Shown here in pieces: positions 21,335-32,375 of a DNA stretch of 64,000 nucleotides. Position numbers and translations under genes: made by a program. Each line of letters starts with the position of its first letter. The first letter of the stretch is position 1. The notes below the pieces were generated by a model that searched no databases, was not told the origin of the DNA, and saw only the letters and a list, made by a program, of their open reading frames with translations. The DNA comes from Symbiodinium natans (lineage: Eukaryota; Sar; Dinophyceae; Suessiales; Symbiodiniaceae), in assembly GCA_905221605.1 (NCBI GenBank), contig CAJNDS010000879.1:466059-530058 (forward strand), given 5' to 3'.

Positions 21335-24300
21335 GTTTGACCAACAACAAGGTCCCGACAACATTTCCGGCCTCACGCCTGCACTGGCCGGTTGCGTCTG
21401 GTTATATTTCGTTACATTTCTTTCATGCTTGCAGCCCAGCTGCCTACTCATGCTGCTACATATGCGAACAGCCAGGAAATGTTCAGATTCAATGCTGGTG
21501 TCATGGGCTACAAGCAGCACGAGTGGATGCGGGAGGTCTTGCAGGTATTCAGTGCCATGGTGGAGAACTGCGCCGAGCCTTGCCTGCAAGTGGCTTGCTT
21601 TTCGCACGTGTGTCAGCACAACTGGTAGCGAACCTTGGGCGTGCCATATTCATGAGCCATGCAATGCCCAGGTGCCATCCCGCCTACTAGAAGAAGCCGA
21701 CATTCTCTCGCTATCCCTTGCAAAAATTCCAGGCAAGATTGATCTCTTGGAGTTCAAGGCAGTTCCCGAGCTGATCAGCCAGACACGAGCGGACTCGCGT
21801 CCAGACAGACACACACACACACACACACTCACTCACGCACGCATTTGAACAAATCTTGAAGTGATCCCTGCTCACGCACAGCACGTAGTGTTCGAGCATA
21901 GAACAGGAGATGGATAAGTGAAGCCGTGTTATGTGTATAGTGTATCCTTTATGTGATTTATGTGTTAATCCGAGCTCCTGTTTAATTGGTGGGGGCCCCC
22001 CCCCCCCCCACAATAAGGAAAGCAGGGTTCCGCAATAGTTGGACCATGGCCCCGTATGGTTTCTCTATTAAAAAACAATAAGAACCTGCAGCAGAGCCAG
22101 GGCGAGAGGTGCAGCCTTAGCAGAAGAAAAAAAAGCTTTCCGAAAGGCAAAGTTTCAAAATTTGACAACCCCCCCCCCAAAAAAATTTCTTTAAATGTGG
22201 AGGGTTTGGCCCATACGAAATCCATCGTAATGGAAAGTAGTCTTCCGGCGGGAATCCGGGCAAAAAAAAATTCTTTAAATATGGGTGGTTAAATTAAACA
22301 GGAGCTCGGATTAAACATCATTGCAAGTTGGGAAAACTCACCAGGACGGATCGCAAGTGAAGGATGCTAGCTGTGGATTCAGGTTCTCGGAGGAAGGCGG
22401 AAGGCCAAGGTCTTCCTTAGCCGCCTCAAGGAACGCTAAAGCCTTTATGGCCCCCCAATGTCCCCACTTGAAGACTTCAAAGCATCCGCCACTGGGCGCC
22501 CAGCTTCTTCTCAGGTTATGCTTGCGTCATTGCGGTCACTTCTGCCAAAAACTTGGAGACTTTGCCAGCCCTTATGACCCTTAGGGCGGCAAGACAACTT
22601 CGGAAATACAGAATGCTTCATTCGTAGAGCAGAATGCCAGATTCTGAACAACTAGGAGAAATTTGACATTTTGTGCTGACTCGGGGCCACAAGCCGAGGA
22701 ACTCAGAATGTGAGGTCGCATGGACGTGGCTGTGGGAAAACATTCAAAAGATGCTCAAGGCAAACTTGGGGAAGCCTCCGGTGCAGCAGAAAGCACTGCG
22801 CAAGTTCTTTATGAGTATCGAAGATGAGCAGCTGGCGGCCTATCGAACTTCGCTCTACACAACATTCTTTGGCAAGTGCGCGCAGGGTCAGGACTACTTC
22901 AAGCAGTCGTCAACCCGACTTCACTTCATCGCCGACCGAATGCTGATGTACACGCAGGATGTCTTTAAAGATCCAAAAGACGTCATGGAAAGCCTGTCAG
23001 CTTTGGGCCTGCGTCATGTGGGATATGGTATTCCCACAGAGCTCTTTGGCCCGTTTGTCAGTTCGGCCATCGAGTGCTTCCGTGGAATGACGAAGGACGA
23101 GCAACAGGAGGAGGCTTTTCGATGGTCCTTGAACTTGATCTCCCGTGTCCTTGTCAGAACAATCACAGAAGGGAGTACGTTGGTGATGCGGGCCATCAAT
23201 GCCAACTGTGCCAAGATGCTGCGGAAAGCCGTGAGTTGTGCTCCCCGCGGCCTCCGCGCGGAGTGGATGCTGAAAGTACAGGTTGGCACCCAGTCCATCT
23301 CGCCCCTTCTGTGGAGCATTCAAAGCGGAAGCTTGGAGGCAGCGCAGGCCATCCTAGTAGATTTGCTCACTATCCGGGCAGATCGGGACCACTACTACTA
23401 TGCAATGGATGCGCTTTTCAATCGGCACCCCGACATCGTCCGTCGAATAGGAGAAGATGGCCCTGAGCTTCTTCCCACGCTGCTGGATGGCCTCATCTGG
23501 CGGTCCCGAAACACGAGCAACGCAACGCGGCGCGTGAATTTCTTCATCAAGTACCTCGTTGTGGATCCTAAGAACGGTTTCTCGCAGTCCTTCCGGGATG
23601 TCGTGGCCCACGGCAGCCCCTCCATAGCGTGCCATCCCTCCGTGGTCCTTGCGGCAGACATCTTGTGGTCCAATGTGGTGGCCTACACCTTTTTGAAAAG
23701 CAAGCTGTGGTTTCTTCTCAACCTGGTGGTCTTCGTAGTGACCATGGCAATCTTGACAGATTACTCGGACACCGCCTCGTCGGCATCGCTCTTGGGCATG
23801 TTCATCGGGCGAACCTTCATGTATGTCTTTGGCCTCGGGCAGCTCGTCACTCGTCATTTTTTCCGCATCTTCCGTGCTTGCCGGAATAAGGAGATCGCGA
23901 GATATTATTGCTTCCCAATCCCGAGCTACTTGATCCACTTCTCCGAGAGCTTGAGCATGTTGCTGTGCCTCTCCCTTGGGGTCATGCTTTGCCAAGAGCC
24001 TGTGGTGCACTGCCTGGGCATGCACACACTCAGTGATGCGCAGTTTGCTCAGTTCGGTGGTCAATGCGCGGAAGCAGCGGCCTTGATTCCAAGCTATTCC
24101 AGTTTTGCTTTCCTGGCAACCTTGGTCTACTTCTTGTTGCTTTTGGATCTGACGGTGTTCTCTACCAAGCTTTCGACATTTGTCTTGGTGTGTGGACGCA
24201 TGGTCCAGGAAGTGGCGCAGTACTTGTTCGCGCTGTCATTTGTGGTCCTGACATTTGCATGTGGTCTGGCCTCCTCCGACGTTGCCAACGAGCATTTCTC

Positions 24301-25219
24301 AGAAATCCTGCCGGCAATGCTCAGCTTGTCACGAATTATGCTTGGTATGTTTAGCAGCGAGGAGTTCCAGTACTTAGAGGAGGAGCCCAAGCTGTTGCTC
24401 TCCGTGAGCATCTTCGTGATTTGCACAACTATCTTTTTGTTGAACCTCCTCATAGCACAGCTGAACTGTGCCTACCTTGGCATTTTCAAGGACATGCTGG
24501 GCTATGCTCGGTTAAACCGAGGTTCTGTAATTCTGGACAACATACCACATGTGTCACAAAAGCGGTGGAAAGCTTTCGTGGATTCATTGAAAATGGATGA
24601 GACACCTGGCTGAACTTCTTCGAACGAAAAGCATCCGCAAGAAGGAGGGGAACGCTTGCCGATGAGTGTACTAAGTAGAAGCAGTAGCGCATCCAGAGAA
24701 AGGCGACAGCATGAACGGGTTTGTCACGGTTTGTCCAGATCCCAGCTTTCATCTCCCGCTAAGGAAGCTCGAGTTCAGTGAAGGCGACATTGGCATTGCT
24801 GGTGGATTGCAAGTCCTCGAACCTGCCAGCGCCAACCCGGTAACGACTGACTCAATCAAACGACGCCCTGCGTAAGCCGGCCTCAACGCCTTACCCTATA
24901 GGACGGCTTTGGCATTCTAAATACCAGGCTTGATGCTGTGACCCAAGAATCAGTTGAGAAGTAAGGCAGGACCATGTAAAAGTTTCGCTAAGCAGTAGCC
25001 AAGCCCAAAACATGCCAGCATGTGATGTTGAACGTGGCAAATAGGACATCAGATTGTGTTTTCCAAGGATATGGTGGATCCACATCACCAGATTGCCAGT
25101 GGCCCGAGACGGCCACCGATTTAGACTCGGAAGACAAAATCGACAGGCTCGAAAAGATCATTGACAAGGCAGTGAAGAAGATCATCAAGGGGACGAAAGC
25201 CAACAAGGCGCGAGATTAG
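21335..25219 (+). CDS. Globin-TRP-like channel gene, 3' exons: globin domains, ankyrin-like region, six-helix channel
   Basis: Exons 21335-21369, 21476-21589, 21672-21788, 22694-24600, 24764-24861 and 25068-25219 all join in phase; with the 5' part the protein is about 1048 residues plus an unknown N-terminus. The first three give VPTTFPEMFRFNAGVMGY and LEEADILSLSLAKIPG; the big exon starts near EVAWTWLWENIQKML (end of globin 2). A further globin follows (LGLRHVGYGIPTELFGPFV, proximal-type His). Next come an ankyrin-like stretch, then S1-S6: hydrophobic segments near WFLLNLVVFVVTMAIL, MFIGRTFMYVFGLGQL, SESLSMLLCLSLGVML, FAFLATLVYFLLLLDL, YLFALSFVVLTFACGL, a pore-like loop with SRIMLGMFSSEEF, and S6 FVICTTIFLLNLLIAQLN resembling TRP channels. 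The tail has EFSEGDIGIAGGLQVLEPAS and YGGSTSPDCQWPE. Introns at 21370 and 21789 start GC, those at 24601 and 24862 GA. Confidence 0.78.
21967..22313. mobile_element. Interspersed inverted-repeat element, copy B, inside a globin-channel intron
   Basis: The ends are perfect inverted repeats of at least 20 bases: the left begins ATCCGAGCTCCTGTTTAATT and the right is its reverse complement ending at 22312. TA flanks both sides, as in Tc1/mariner-type insertions; at this copy the flanks are also TTAA on both sides, so a TTAA target cannot be excluded from it alone. The inside holds a C run, CAATAAGGAAAGCAGGGTTC and an A-rich block shared with copies A and C. It lacks the middle block found in the other two. 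No transposase is present, so it is non-autonomous. Confidence 0.88.
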
Positions 25220-28200
25220 GAGTAGCATCACAGGAATAGATCGCAGAGAGAGGCATGTTCAAGGTCAGGAAAACAAATTTTCAAGACATACCGTTCCTCT
25301 CGACAGGGCTCGTCGGGCTCATCCAATTCCCAGTTGGCCGGCACTTCGTCCTCGCTGGGCGAGTCTATGAACGAGTAGTTTCAGCATGGCCGCGTGGACC
25401 CATGCTTCCTGGAATTTCATATGCTTTGCTGCTTTACTGTGTTGCCTAAGCCAACTCAATAGCTCAGCATGGACGCTACCATCTTCATCTTTGAACGAAG
25501 GGATCTGGCATTGGCATGCCCACTAACCGCGAGCGCACAGAACAGATAGCATGCATGGCCATGCATGGCCATTCCCTATCTACTTACGTCTAGGATAGCC
25601 AAGGCTTCTGGTGGAGAGACCTTTGGCCATTCCGGCCTCCTACGATTTTCAAAAGTGCTTGGATGCTGATGCGTTGACGCATGCCAGCCAGTTTCCGGTT
25701 TCCGAAGCAAACAAGTCTTTGTTCCTCAATTTCAAGAGTCACGGGTAGAAGGTGCGAACGAGCCCGCCTTGTTCCAGCACTGACAGCAGTGGACTCTTGG
25801 AGCATTGCTGTACCACAGTCAGAGGCCCGCGCTTGGGCACACTACTTTTTCAACCTACCATGGGTTTCTGTGCGGCGTTAAGGTGTGTAGCGTGCGAATC
25901 AGCGTGCGAATTAGCGTGCGAATGTAAGGGAGAGTACACCGCAAGAGAACCCCTGCAAGTTTAGCAGGAACTCGTGCCTGGACCATGCTGAAAGAGTGTG
26001 GAGACAATACCCACCGAGCTGCACGTTTGAAACTTTGAAACCATATTTCCCTACTGGATTGAATGGTGAAGCCACACGAGGCCATTAATTCTTGGTTGGC
26101 ATGTGATGAGGGTTGGTGCAGCCAGCAGGGTGGATGCGGGCACAGGGTGCTGTGTCTCGGTAGTTTGAAGGCCCGGGCTGAAGAAGGCCCGACAGTGGAC
26201 CCAGCCTCCACTGAGGCGTACACATGTGGCGTTCGGCCCATCCTTGGCTGGTGAAGTTGCATCTTCGACGCCTGCGAAGCAGGCGCAGTGTAAACACATT
26301 CCCTCAGCCCCCTGCGGCTCCTAAGCGAGCACGCAGAACTGGCATAAAAACGCCACCCGCCGCCCGCGATTAAAACAGGAGGAGCGGGTACTGTGTAGAG
26401 AGTGTAGTGTCCATGTTCTGTCACATTCCGCCGGGCAGCACGATGCACAGCAACCCGTCCTAGAGCCATTGGGCAAAGCTGATGTGGCCGAGGAAGGGAA
26501 CGAGCATAATGGGGGTACCACAGTCGTACGAAGTCGTGGAGGCTTTTGGCGGCGGTAGCTGTCAGCTTTGGGTTGCCCTTGAAGCCTTTGCACGTGCAAA
26601 CAAGTCGACGAAAGAGCTTCAGGAGAAGGGTCAGCTGTGGCCGGGTGCCTATCCGAATACTCGCCGAATATGATTCCGTTTTGTTGCCAGCCGCAAGAGG
26701 CGGCAGCCACTGGCGCCCTGTTCCATTCCAGCGGGTTTGTGTCACTTTGCCAGTTTGTGTATCCAAGTGACTGCTTAGGTGTAAGACCACAAGGCAAGGG
26801 CGAGCGCCCTCCTGGAAGAGAATAAGTGCCTTTGCTGCTCACTTCCTGTCTATTAATCATATGATATGCCTGTGAGCCATGTCTACGAAGTATGCGTCAA
26901 GTGGTCACAAGAGGTATTCGTCGAAACAAGGCGACCTACGGCACCGGCGACATGAGCCGTTGTCTCAAGCTCCTCCAAATTCTGCAGCAGATATCATGTC
27001 AGCGGCCAACTTTGCACTGCTTTCCAATGCCCCAGGTCTTGACTTTAGTGCCGTCAAGAAGCAGCCAGAAAAACTCGTTTGGAGGTCGCAAGAAGGGATT
27101 GGCTCTCTCAGATCGCGGGAACTCCGTAGTTCTGCTTCACCGTTTTACTTGCCAGGTCAGAGAGCAACTGGAAACATGCCTTTACTTGGCGACCGCGACT
27201 CAGATGCCAGTACTCCTAGGTAGGCCAAGTTGGCAAAAGCGGTGAAGCAATCAAAAAGACGTCCTTCTTCATGTCGCGAGTTCTGGTATTGAAGGGCACC
27301 ACAACAAGTGTTCTCATAAGTCATAAGATTAGTTTTCATTAGTGTGGTTTTGTGTGCGTATCTAAGAACGACAATGCTAGAAAATAAATGCATGTATATA
27401 TATATATATATACATGTTATCATTGTGTTTCAGCTTCCCAGAGCACAGAAAAGCCAGGTTGGGCTAACTGGTCCAGACGGTGAGTGCGGTTGGCGCAAGC
27501 TAAAAGGACGCACGGAATGTGCAAGCACAGCATGGGCTCGACGTGGCTCGACGATTTCAAAGGGTACGATTGAGCGCGCAGCAGCTGTCTCTTCCACAGC
27601 CCAAAGAACTCGGCTCGATCAGTAATTGGCAAGGTTGTAAGCACGTTGGGGTTCTGCCAGGCACAGATTGCAAGTTATTTCGTTGCATCATGCACAACAT
27701 TCCCCGGTTATCGTCAGGTAGTTGCGCTTATCCCCGTTGAACAGGTGGAGTCATATAGCATTGGCTTGCAGGCACAGTACAACGTACCCCATGCTTGTCA
27801 TCACGAAACCAGAATCTCCTAAGCAGCAGTTCCACAGCATCGACATCTGGCAAACGATGGTAGTGCTGCCATCGGTTCTCCGCGCAGTTTGCTGTTTCAG
27901 CTCTTTCACTGCAAGGCAGCCTCAAGTTGCTGAGATCGTGCAGCGACGGCCAGCAGGGAAACTTGTAGTTTTAACGCTACGCAACTCGCCTCGGCCTGGG
28001 GGCGTGCAAAATACAGGGGTGGAGGGGATGAGGTGGGGTGTCTGCTTTGTGCTACCCAGACACCTATGGCCCAGGCCTCGGCGGATCGGGAACCAGAAAT
28101 CCGATCGAACCGGAATGGCAGTCAAGGCTGAGCATGCAAAGGTAACCCGTGATTGTTTTTGGGTTAGCGGTACGCTTGTCCAACGGTTACCCGCAAAGAC

Positions 28201-28980
28201 GGAGACGTTATTGGTGGTGACGTGGGGGTTGGACGAATCTCATGGCCGAATGACCCGAATGCCACCCCAGGCAAAGCTGGCAGCTCATCGCGCTGCGCCA
28301 ATCCTTTTGGTAGTTCCGCCCCAGGTTTCACGCCAGGTCCCAGAGTTTCGTGCCAGGTATTGCCAGGTCGTTAGAATAAAATCGGTTCGCATGTCTTGAC
28401 CACTGTTTGTTTTCAGGCGAAAAGCACTTTCAGCGCTTGGCTTCAAGCACGTGTCTGAAGAACATCACGAAGGTCCTTATACAAGGAATCGGAGCCTTTG
28501 TAAGCTGTTCCAAAGGGCACCCTGAATGTTTTTTTCGCCGGGCCGGCTTGTCGCATACTTGCACTCATGGCACACTCACCCATGTCAAATGAGGTTTTAG
28601 GGTGGCCTGGGCTCGGCGTGCTACACGATTCTAGGACGTCGACTGGCCTTTGCACAGACGCGACAAGAGGGATGGAACGCGAGTTTTGGGCTATGACAGC
28701 TAGGCGGGTGGCAACAACAAATGTTTTTTTTTAAAACACGGTTCGAGGATGCAAAAAGGCTATGGGCGAAGCAACCAGGCGTGAAGCTGTTGAAGCACGG
28801 CTATAGCCGTCTATGGCTTCCATGATCGCATCTCCCGACGCTTCTGTCTGAGCCGCTTCGCTCCCTTGCACGCAGCCGCCAGGGCATGAGCGCCGACCTT
28901 CACCATGGCCCACCGCGCAGCTGCAAGCTTAGAAATGTTTCTTGCCCGAGCCGAAGAGTCTTCAGACACATCGCATTCTC
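25220..28980. other. Intergenic, nothing firmly supported
   Basis: This stretch is open in many frames. The frame 26880-27223 starts MSTKYASSGHKRYSSKQGDL and encodes 114 polar residues with no recognised domain; another frame overlaps it. A minus-strand frame of 311 codons at 25855-26790 ends in repeats of IRTL derived from the short repeat GCGTGCGAAT near 25890-25925. A TA microsatellite lies near 27396-27411. A short duplication of CATGGCCATG is near 25554-25574. Confidence 0.55.
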
Positions 28981-29045
28981 AGCCATCAATCGTATGAGCC
29001 TGCAGCGTGTCGGGTTCAAGCTGGGTGGTCAGCTGCCCACTCGTC

Positions 29046-30593
29046 ATGTCGCGAGAAGAGGAATCCAGACGGGCAGAAGCGGAGCTGAATAAGCTGCGCA
29101 AGCTGCCTGAGAACAAAAGATGTGCAAACTGCTTCACACCTGGCACTCCGGCGTTGACTGCTGTAGTGGTGCCCTTCAAGATCTTCGTGTGCAGCAACTG
29201 CAAATCTGCCCACCAGGCCTTCTCACACAGATGCAAAAGCACGCAGATGAGCTTGTGGACTATGGATGAGGTACGTGCATTGGAGGAAAGAAACGGAGGA
29301 GGAAACAAGGTTGCACAAGAAACTTTCTTAGCAGGTGTGCGAGATGACAACAGACCCCGAGAAGGAGATAGCCTCGACAGGTGCAAGGAGTTTGTGAAGA
29401 GAGCCTATGTCGACAAGATTTGGATGCAAGGTGCCAGAGACCGGGAGCCTGCACGGGAGCCTGCACGGGAGCCTGCACACCGGGAGCCTGCATGTGAGGA
29501 GAGGTCCAGGCCAAGATCAAGCGCGGCCCAGTCCCGACCACAGGGCGTTGACAGACCCAGAGATGCAAAGCCAACGGCTGCGCCAAGTGTAGACCTCCTC
29601 TCAGACATTGATCAGCCCGTTGCGCCGCCAACGTCACAACACAGCCCTGCACCCGCACCCACAGCCATTCAACAGCCTTGTCTGGGATTTGATCCAAATG
29701 CCAATGCCCCCCAGGCAAGCAACAATCCGACTCGTACTGACTTCCTGAACTTTGACCCATTCACAACTGAGAGCAGTGCGGCTGCGCCATGCCTGGGCCC
29801 CAATGGTCCCAACGCAGAGCTGGCTGCCAGCAACAACCAAATCCCGTTCTCACCGGCTGGTGCAGTCAGTGGGCAACAAACAGGCTGCTGCAATGGCTGC
29901 AACGGCTGCAACGGCTGCAGCGGTCCCGAGCAAGGCCCAGGTGGGCTCAACTTACCGTATTTGCCCAGCCCACAACCACAGCCAAGCTTCGGCAACTGTG
30001 GCGGCTGTAGTGCTTGTGAAGGCAGCGGTATCAGCGGTATCCACCCAGGCTGTGGTTGCAGTGGACTCAGTGGATGCTGCGGTTGTGGGTGTGGCCCTGG
30101 TGCTGCTTGTGGAGGTTGCGCCGGCTGTGGCTGTTTTGGTTGCGCTGGCTGCCCTTGTGGATGTAATGGTCTGTCCGGATGCGGACATCAAATGTGTGGT
30201 GGGTGCGGAGGCTGTGGAGCTTGTGGAGCTTGTGGAGCTTGTGGAGCTTGTGGAGCTTGTGGAGCTTGTGGAGCTTGTGGATGCGGGTGCAATCAGCCCA
30301 GTGGGCTTCTGCCACCCAACTGTGCAGGCAACAGTTGCCACGGGCTCGGCTGTACCGGCTACAATGCCTATCCCTGCCCAAACGCCTGCAATGGCTTCGC
30401 AGGGTGCGGGTGCAGCCCCGGCAGCTGTAATTCTGGCTGCTCTGGCTTCAACCCAAACATGCCGAGCACGGGGGCTTTTGGGCAGGGATGCAGTGGGATG
30501 ACAAATGGAGGTCTTGGAAACAGTCCAGCAAAGCCGCCACCTCCAACGTTGGCAGACTTGAAACAAAATTTGCAGCAGCTCTATGCATCCTGA
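29046..30593 (+). CDS. ArfGAP-like (AGFG/plant AGD14-type) protein with Cys/Gly repeat tail
   Basis: Single exon, ATG at 29046, 515 residues. Residues about 12-125 resemble the zinc-finger ArfGAP fold: Cys26, Cys29, Cys49 and Cys52 (spacing C-X2-C-X19-C-X2-C), then SAHQAFSHRCKSTQMSLWTM, and near 100-120 CKEFVKRAYVDKIW. This resembles the plant and AGFG branch (family pattern HREFTHRVKS). The position of the catalytic arginine finger is Gln57, so GAP activity may be lost. After a linker with REPA repeats and an S/T/P-rich region with Asn-Pro motifs comes a tail of about 200 residues rich in Cys and Gly, including seven or more perfect GAC repeats coded by tandem GGAGCTTGT near 30206-30280. The tail is unlike the usual FG repeats. 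AGFG proteins act in vesicle traffic and RNA export; role here is inference. Confidence 0.8.
   Translation: MSREEESRRAEAELNKLRKLPENKRCANCFTPGTPALTAVVVPFKIFVCSNCKSAHQAFSHRCKSTQMSLWTMDEVRALEERNGGGNKVAQETFLAGVRDDNRPREGDSLDRCKEFVKRAYVDKIWMQGARDREPAREPAREPAHREPACEERSRPRSSAAQSRPQGVDRPRDAKPTAAPSVDLLSDIDQPVAPPTSQHSPAPAPTAIQQPCLGFDPNANAPQASNNPTRTDFLNFDPFTTESSAAAPCLGPNGPNAELAASNNQIPFSPAGAVSGQQTGCCNGCNGCNGCSGPEQGPGGLNLPYLPSPQPQPSFGNCGGCSACEGSGISGIHPGCGCSGLSGCCGCGCGPGAACGGCAGCGCFGCAGCPCGCNGLSGCGHQMCGGCGGCGACGACGACGACGACGACGACGCGCNQPSGLLPPNCAGNSCHGLGCTGYNAYPCPNACNGFAGCGCSPGSCNSGCSGFNPNMPSTGAFGQGCSGMTNGGLGNSPAKPPPPTLADLKQNLQQLYAS
30206..30280 (+). repeat. In-frame nine-base tandem repeat coding Gly-Ala-Cys
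   Basis: About eight copies of GGAGCTTGT in a row lie inside the ArfGAP-like gene. The repeat length is a multiple of three, so copy-number changes preserve the frame. The same stretch makes long shadow frames on both strands (poly WSL and HKL type). Confidence 0.95.
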
Positions 30594-32375
30594 GTCAGCC
30601 AAAGAGAATGTTGGTTCTTGTTTGCAGTCAGCTTCCGATGCATGGGGGTTTTGGCCTGTGAGTTTTGGCCACTGTCGCTGAGTGCGGCAGGCAGCGTCAT
30701 GGGTCCAGATTGCCTAGCGTCTCGCTCATAGGTTTCACAATCTTTTGCACGGCCGTCTCCCTAAGCGGAGGCCTTGTCATCCCCTGTAGTCAGGACTCTC
30801 AAAAAGCCGATTGTCTGTGTTTCTGCATCTCAATGTCGGCCATGTGGAAAGCCACTGGCCACAGGAGGCGGGGAGCCAACGCAGGTGGCAGATTGACACA
30901 TGCGCACATCGGCCATGCAAAGCTGCAAAGCTGCTCGGCTGCTTCTCCGAAGATGTCCTAGAACTATAGATGAGCGAAATGTCCGAGAGCTGCGTCTGTC
31001 AAAAGATGCCCGCTGCCTGAATATGCAGGCTCAGGGCACACGGCATGTCCAAGCATGCTATCATATTCCATCACTATCCCTGGACCCCCAGGCAGCCTCG
31101 AACTGCAAGCATGACAGGTCAAGGCGCCTCGACCTGCTTGGGTCCAGAGCCAAGCCTGCAACGGCAGTTGCAAACAAAAGCCCTGCTGTCTGTGCCCGGA
31201 TCTAGCTCTGCATCTGGGCAGTCGGCGTTAGAGGCAGCAGCAGAAGCTGGCTATTTTTCTCGCGCAGAAGAACCTGGCCGCGTGGTGGCGCCCCCAGGTT
31301 CAGCCCTTCAAAATGCTTCGTCTTGTCGCAGCAGGCCAGATGCAGCTATGTACTTCGTCTTGCGCCCTCTTGCCTTTCGTCCCGAAAACTCCGTGTATAG
31401 TGTAATTGACGACCTCCACGAAGTTGTGCTGTCTGTATCGGTGGTTTGTATGGCGGGGCGGGGGGCGAAGGGGCCCTTTCAAGTTCAATGCACCCAAACA
31501 ACAGCATGGCAAAACGCAGCCAGTACTTGCGGGGCTCAGCAGAAAGAATCGGAGAACGTTCGCACAAGGGCGTTGAACCTTCGCCTAACCATTCTGGGGC
31601 TGGCACACCTTCGCGACAGAAGGTTTTTGTGGCTTCGTAATAGTTTTGCATTGCAAACGAGCCGTGCCTTCGCAAACCTTCGCGGCCTTTTGGGCTTCGC
31701 GAACCTTCGCGATCTTTCTCCCGCTGGCCCCCAACCGCAGCGACCGCATGAGCTTCGTCTGCTATAACTGAATGTTCCAGATATTTCCAGATGGTCGCAG
31801 CAACTCAGAGCATGTTGCATGCAGCTAGGTGGCCAGTGGAACGCAAGTGCGAACAGTTCCGAACTGAACTCAGAGCCGACTGCTGGTTTGGTGATGGCTT
31901 TTGCTGGTAGCTGGTAGAATCTTGTCTGAGTACGTCTGAATTTTGTATGATTGGGGTGCTTATTGGACTCGCACAGCTTCTTATTTGGCAATACTTGGCC
32001 TAGTGTTGATACCAGTCGAGCGGGCATCAGCATGGCATCAGCACATATCAGCACGCAACGTCAAAACTGTTTGTGGCCAAGGTCTGCCACCTTTCCGACA
32101 ATCGCAGCTGCAGCGGGACCTCTCAGCTGCACAGAAGCCCCATGATCACCATCACAGTGTTCGCGAGGTGATGGACCATTCATGCATGTGTCGTTTCACT
32201 TAAACGTCCATGGCACCCGCAACATCATGCTTGAATGCAGCTGGTTCAAGCGTGGTTTAGGCTTTTCCAGAGTTAGCCAATATTCTCGACATCATGATCC
32301 TTCGGACCGGGTACTCAAGAGGTCTTCAACGATCTTTGACAACTCGTTTCTAACGCACACTCGCTGGACACAGAC
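30594..32375. other. Intergenic, nothing supported
   Basis: Around 31560-31735 a degenerate motif CCTTCGCG recurs at least seven times (AACCTTCGCG, CACCTTCGCG and similar). No exon chain was found. Frames of 60-240 codons on both strands look like chance. Confidence 0.6.

Noticed and set aside
21965-22314. piggyBac-type element because of TTAA flanks
   Set aside because: The copies at 7453 and 61781 have only TA in common as flank, so TTAA at this copy is probably coincidental.
23354-24064. Minus-strand frame of 236 codons
   Set aside because: It lies antisense to the channel exon, whose plus-strand product has clear membrane helices.
25855-26790. Minus-strand frame of 311 codons
   Set aside because: No domain, a repeat-derived IRTL tail and an overlapping second minus frame; best seen as chance, though not excluded.
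29752-30602. Long frames of alanine/valine or serine/threonine repeats over the ArfGAP-like tail
   Set aside because: They are shadows of the nine-base repeat in the real coding frame.
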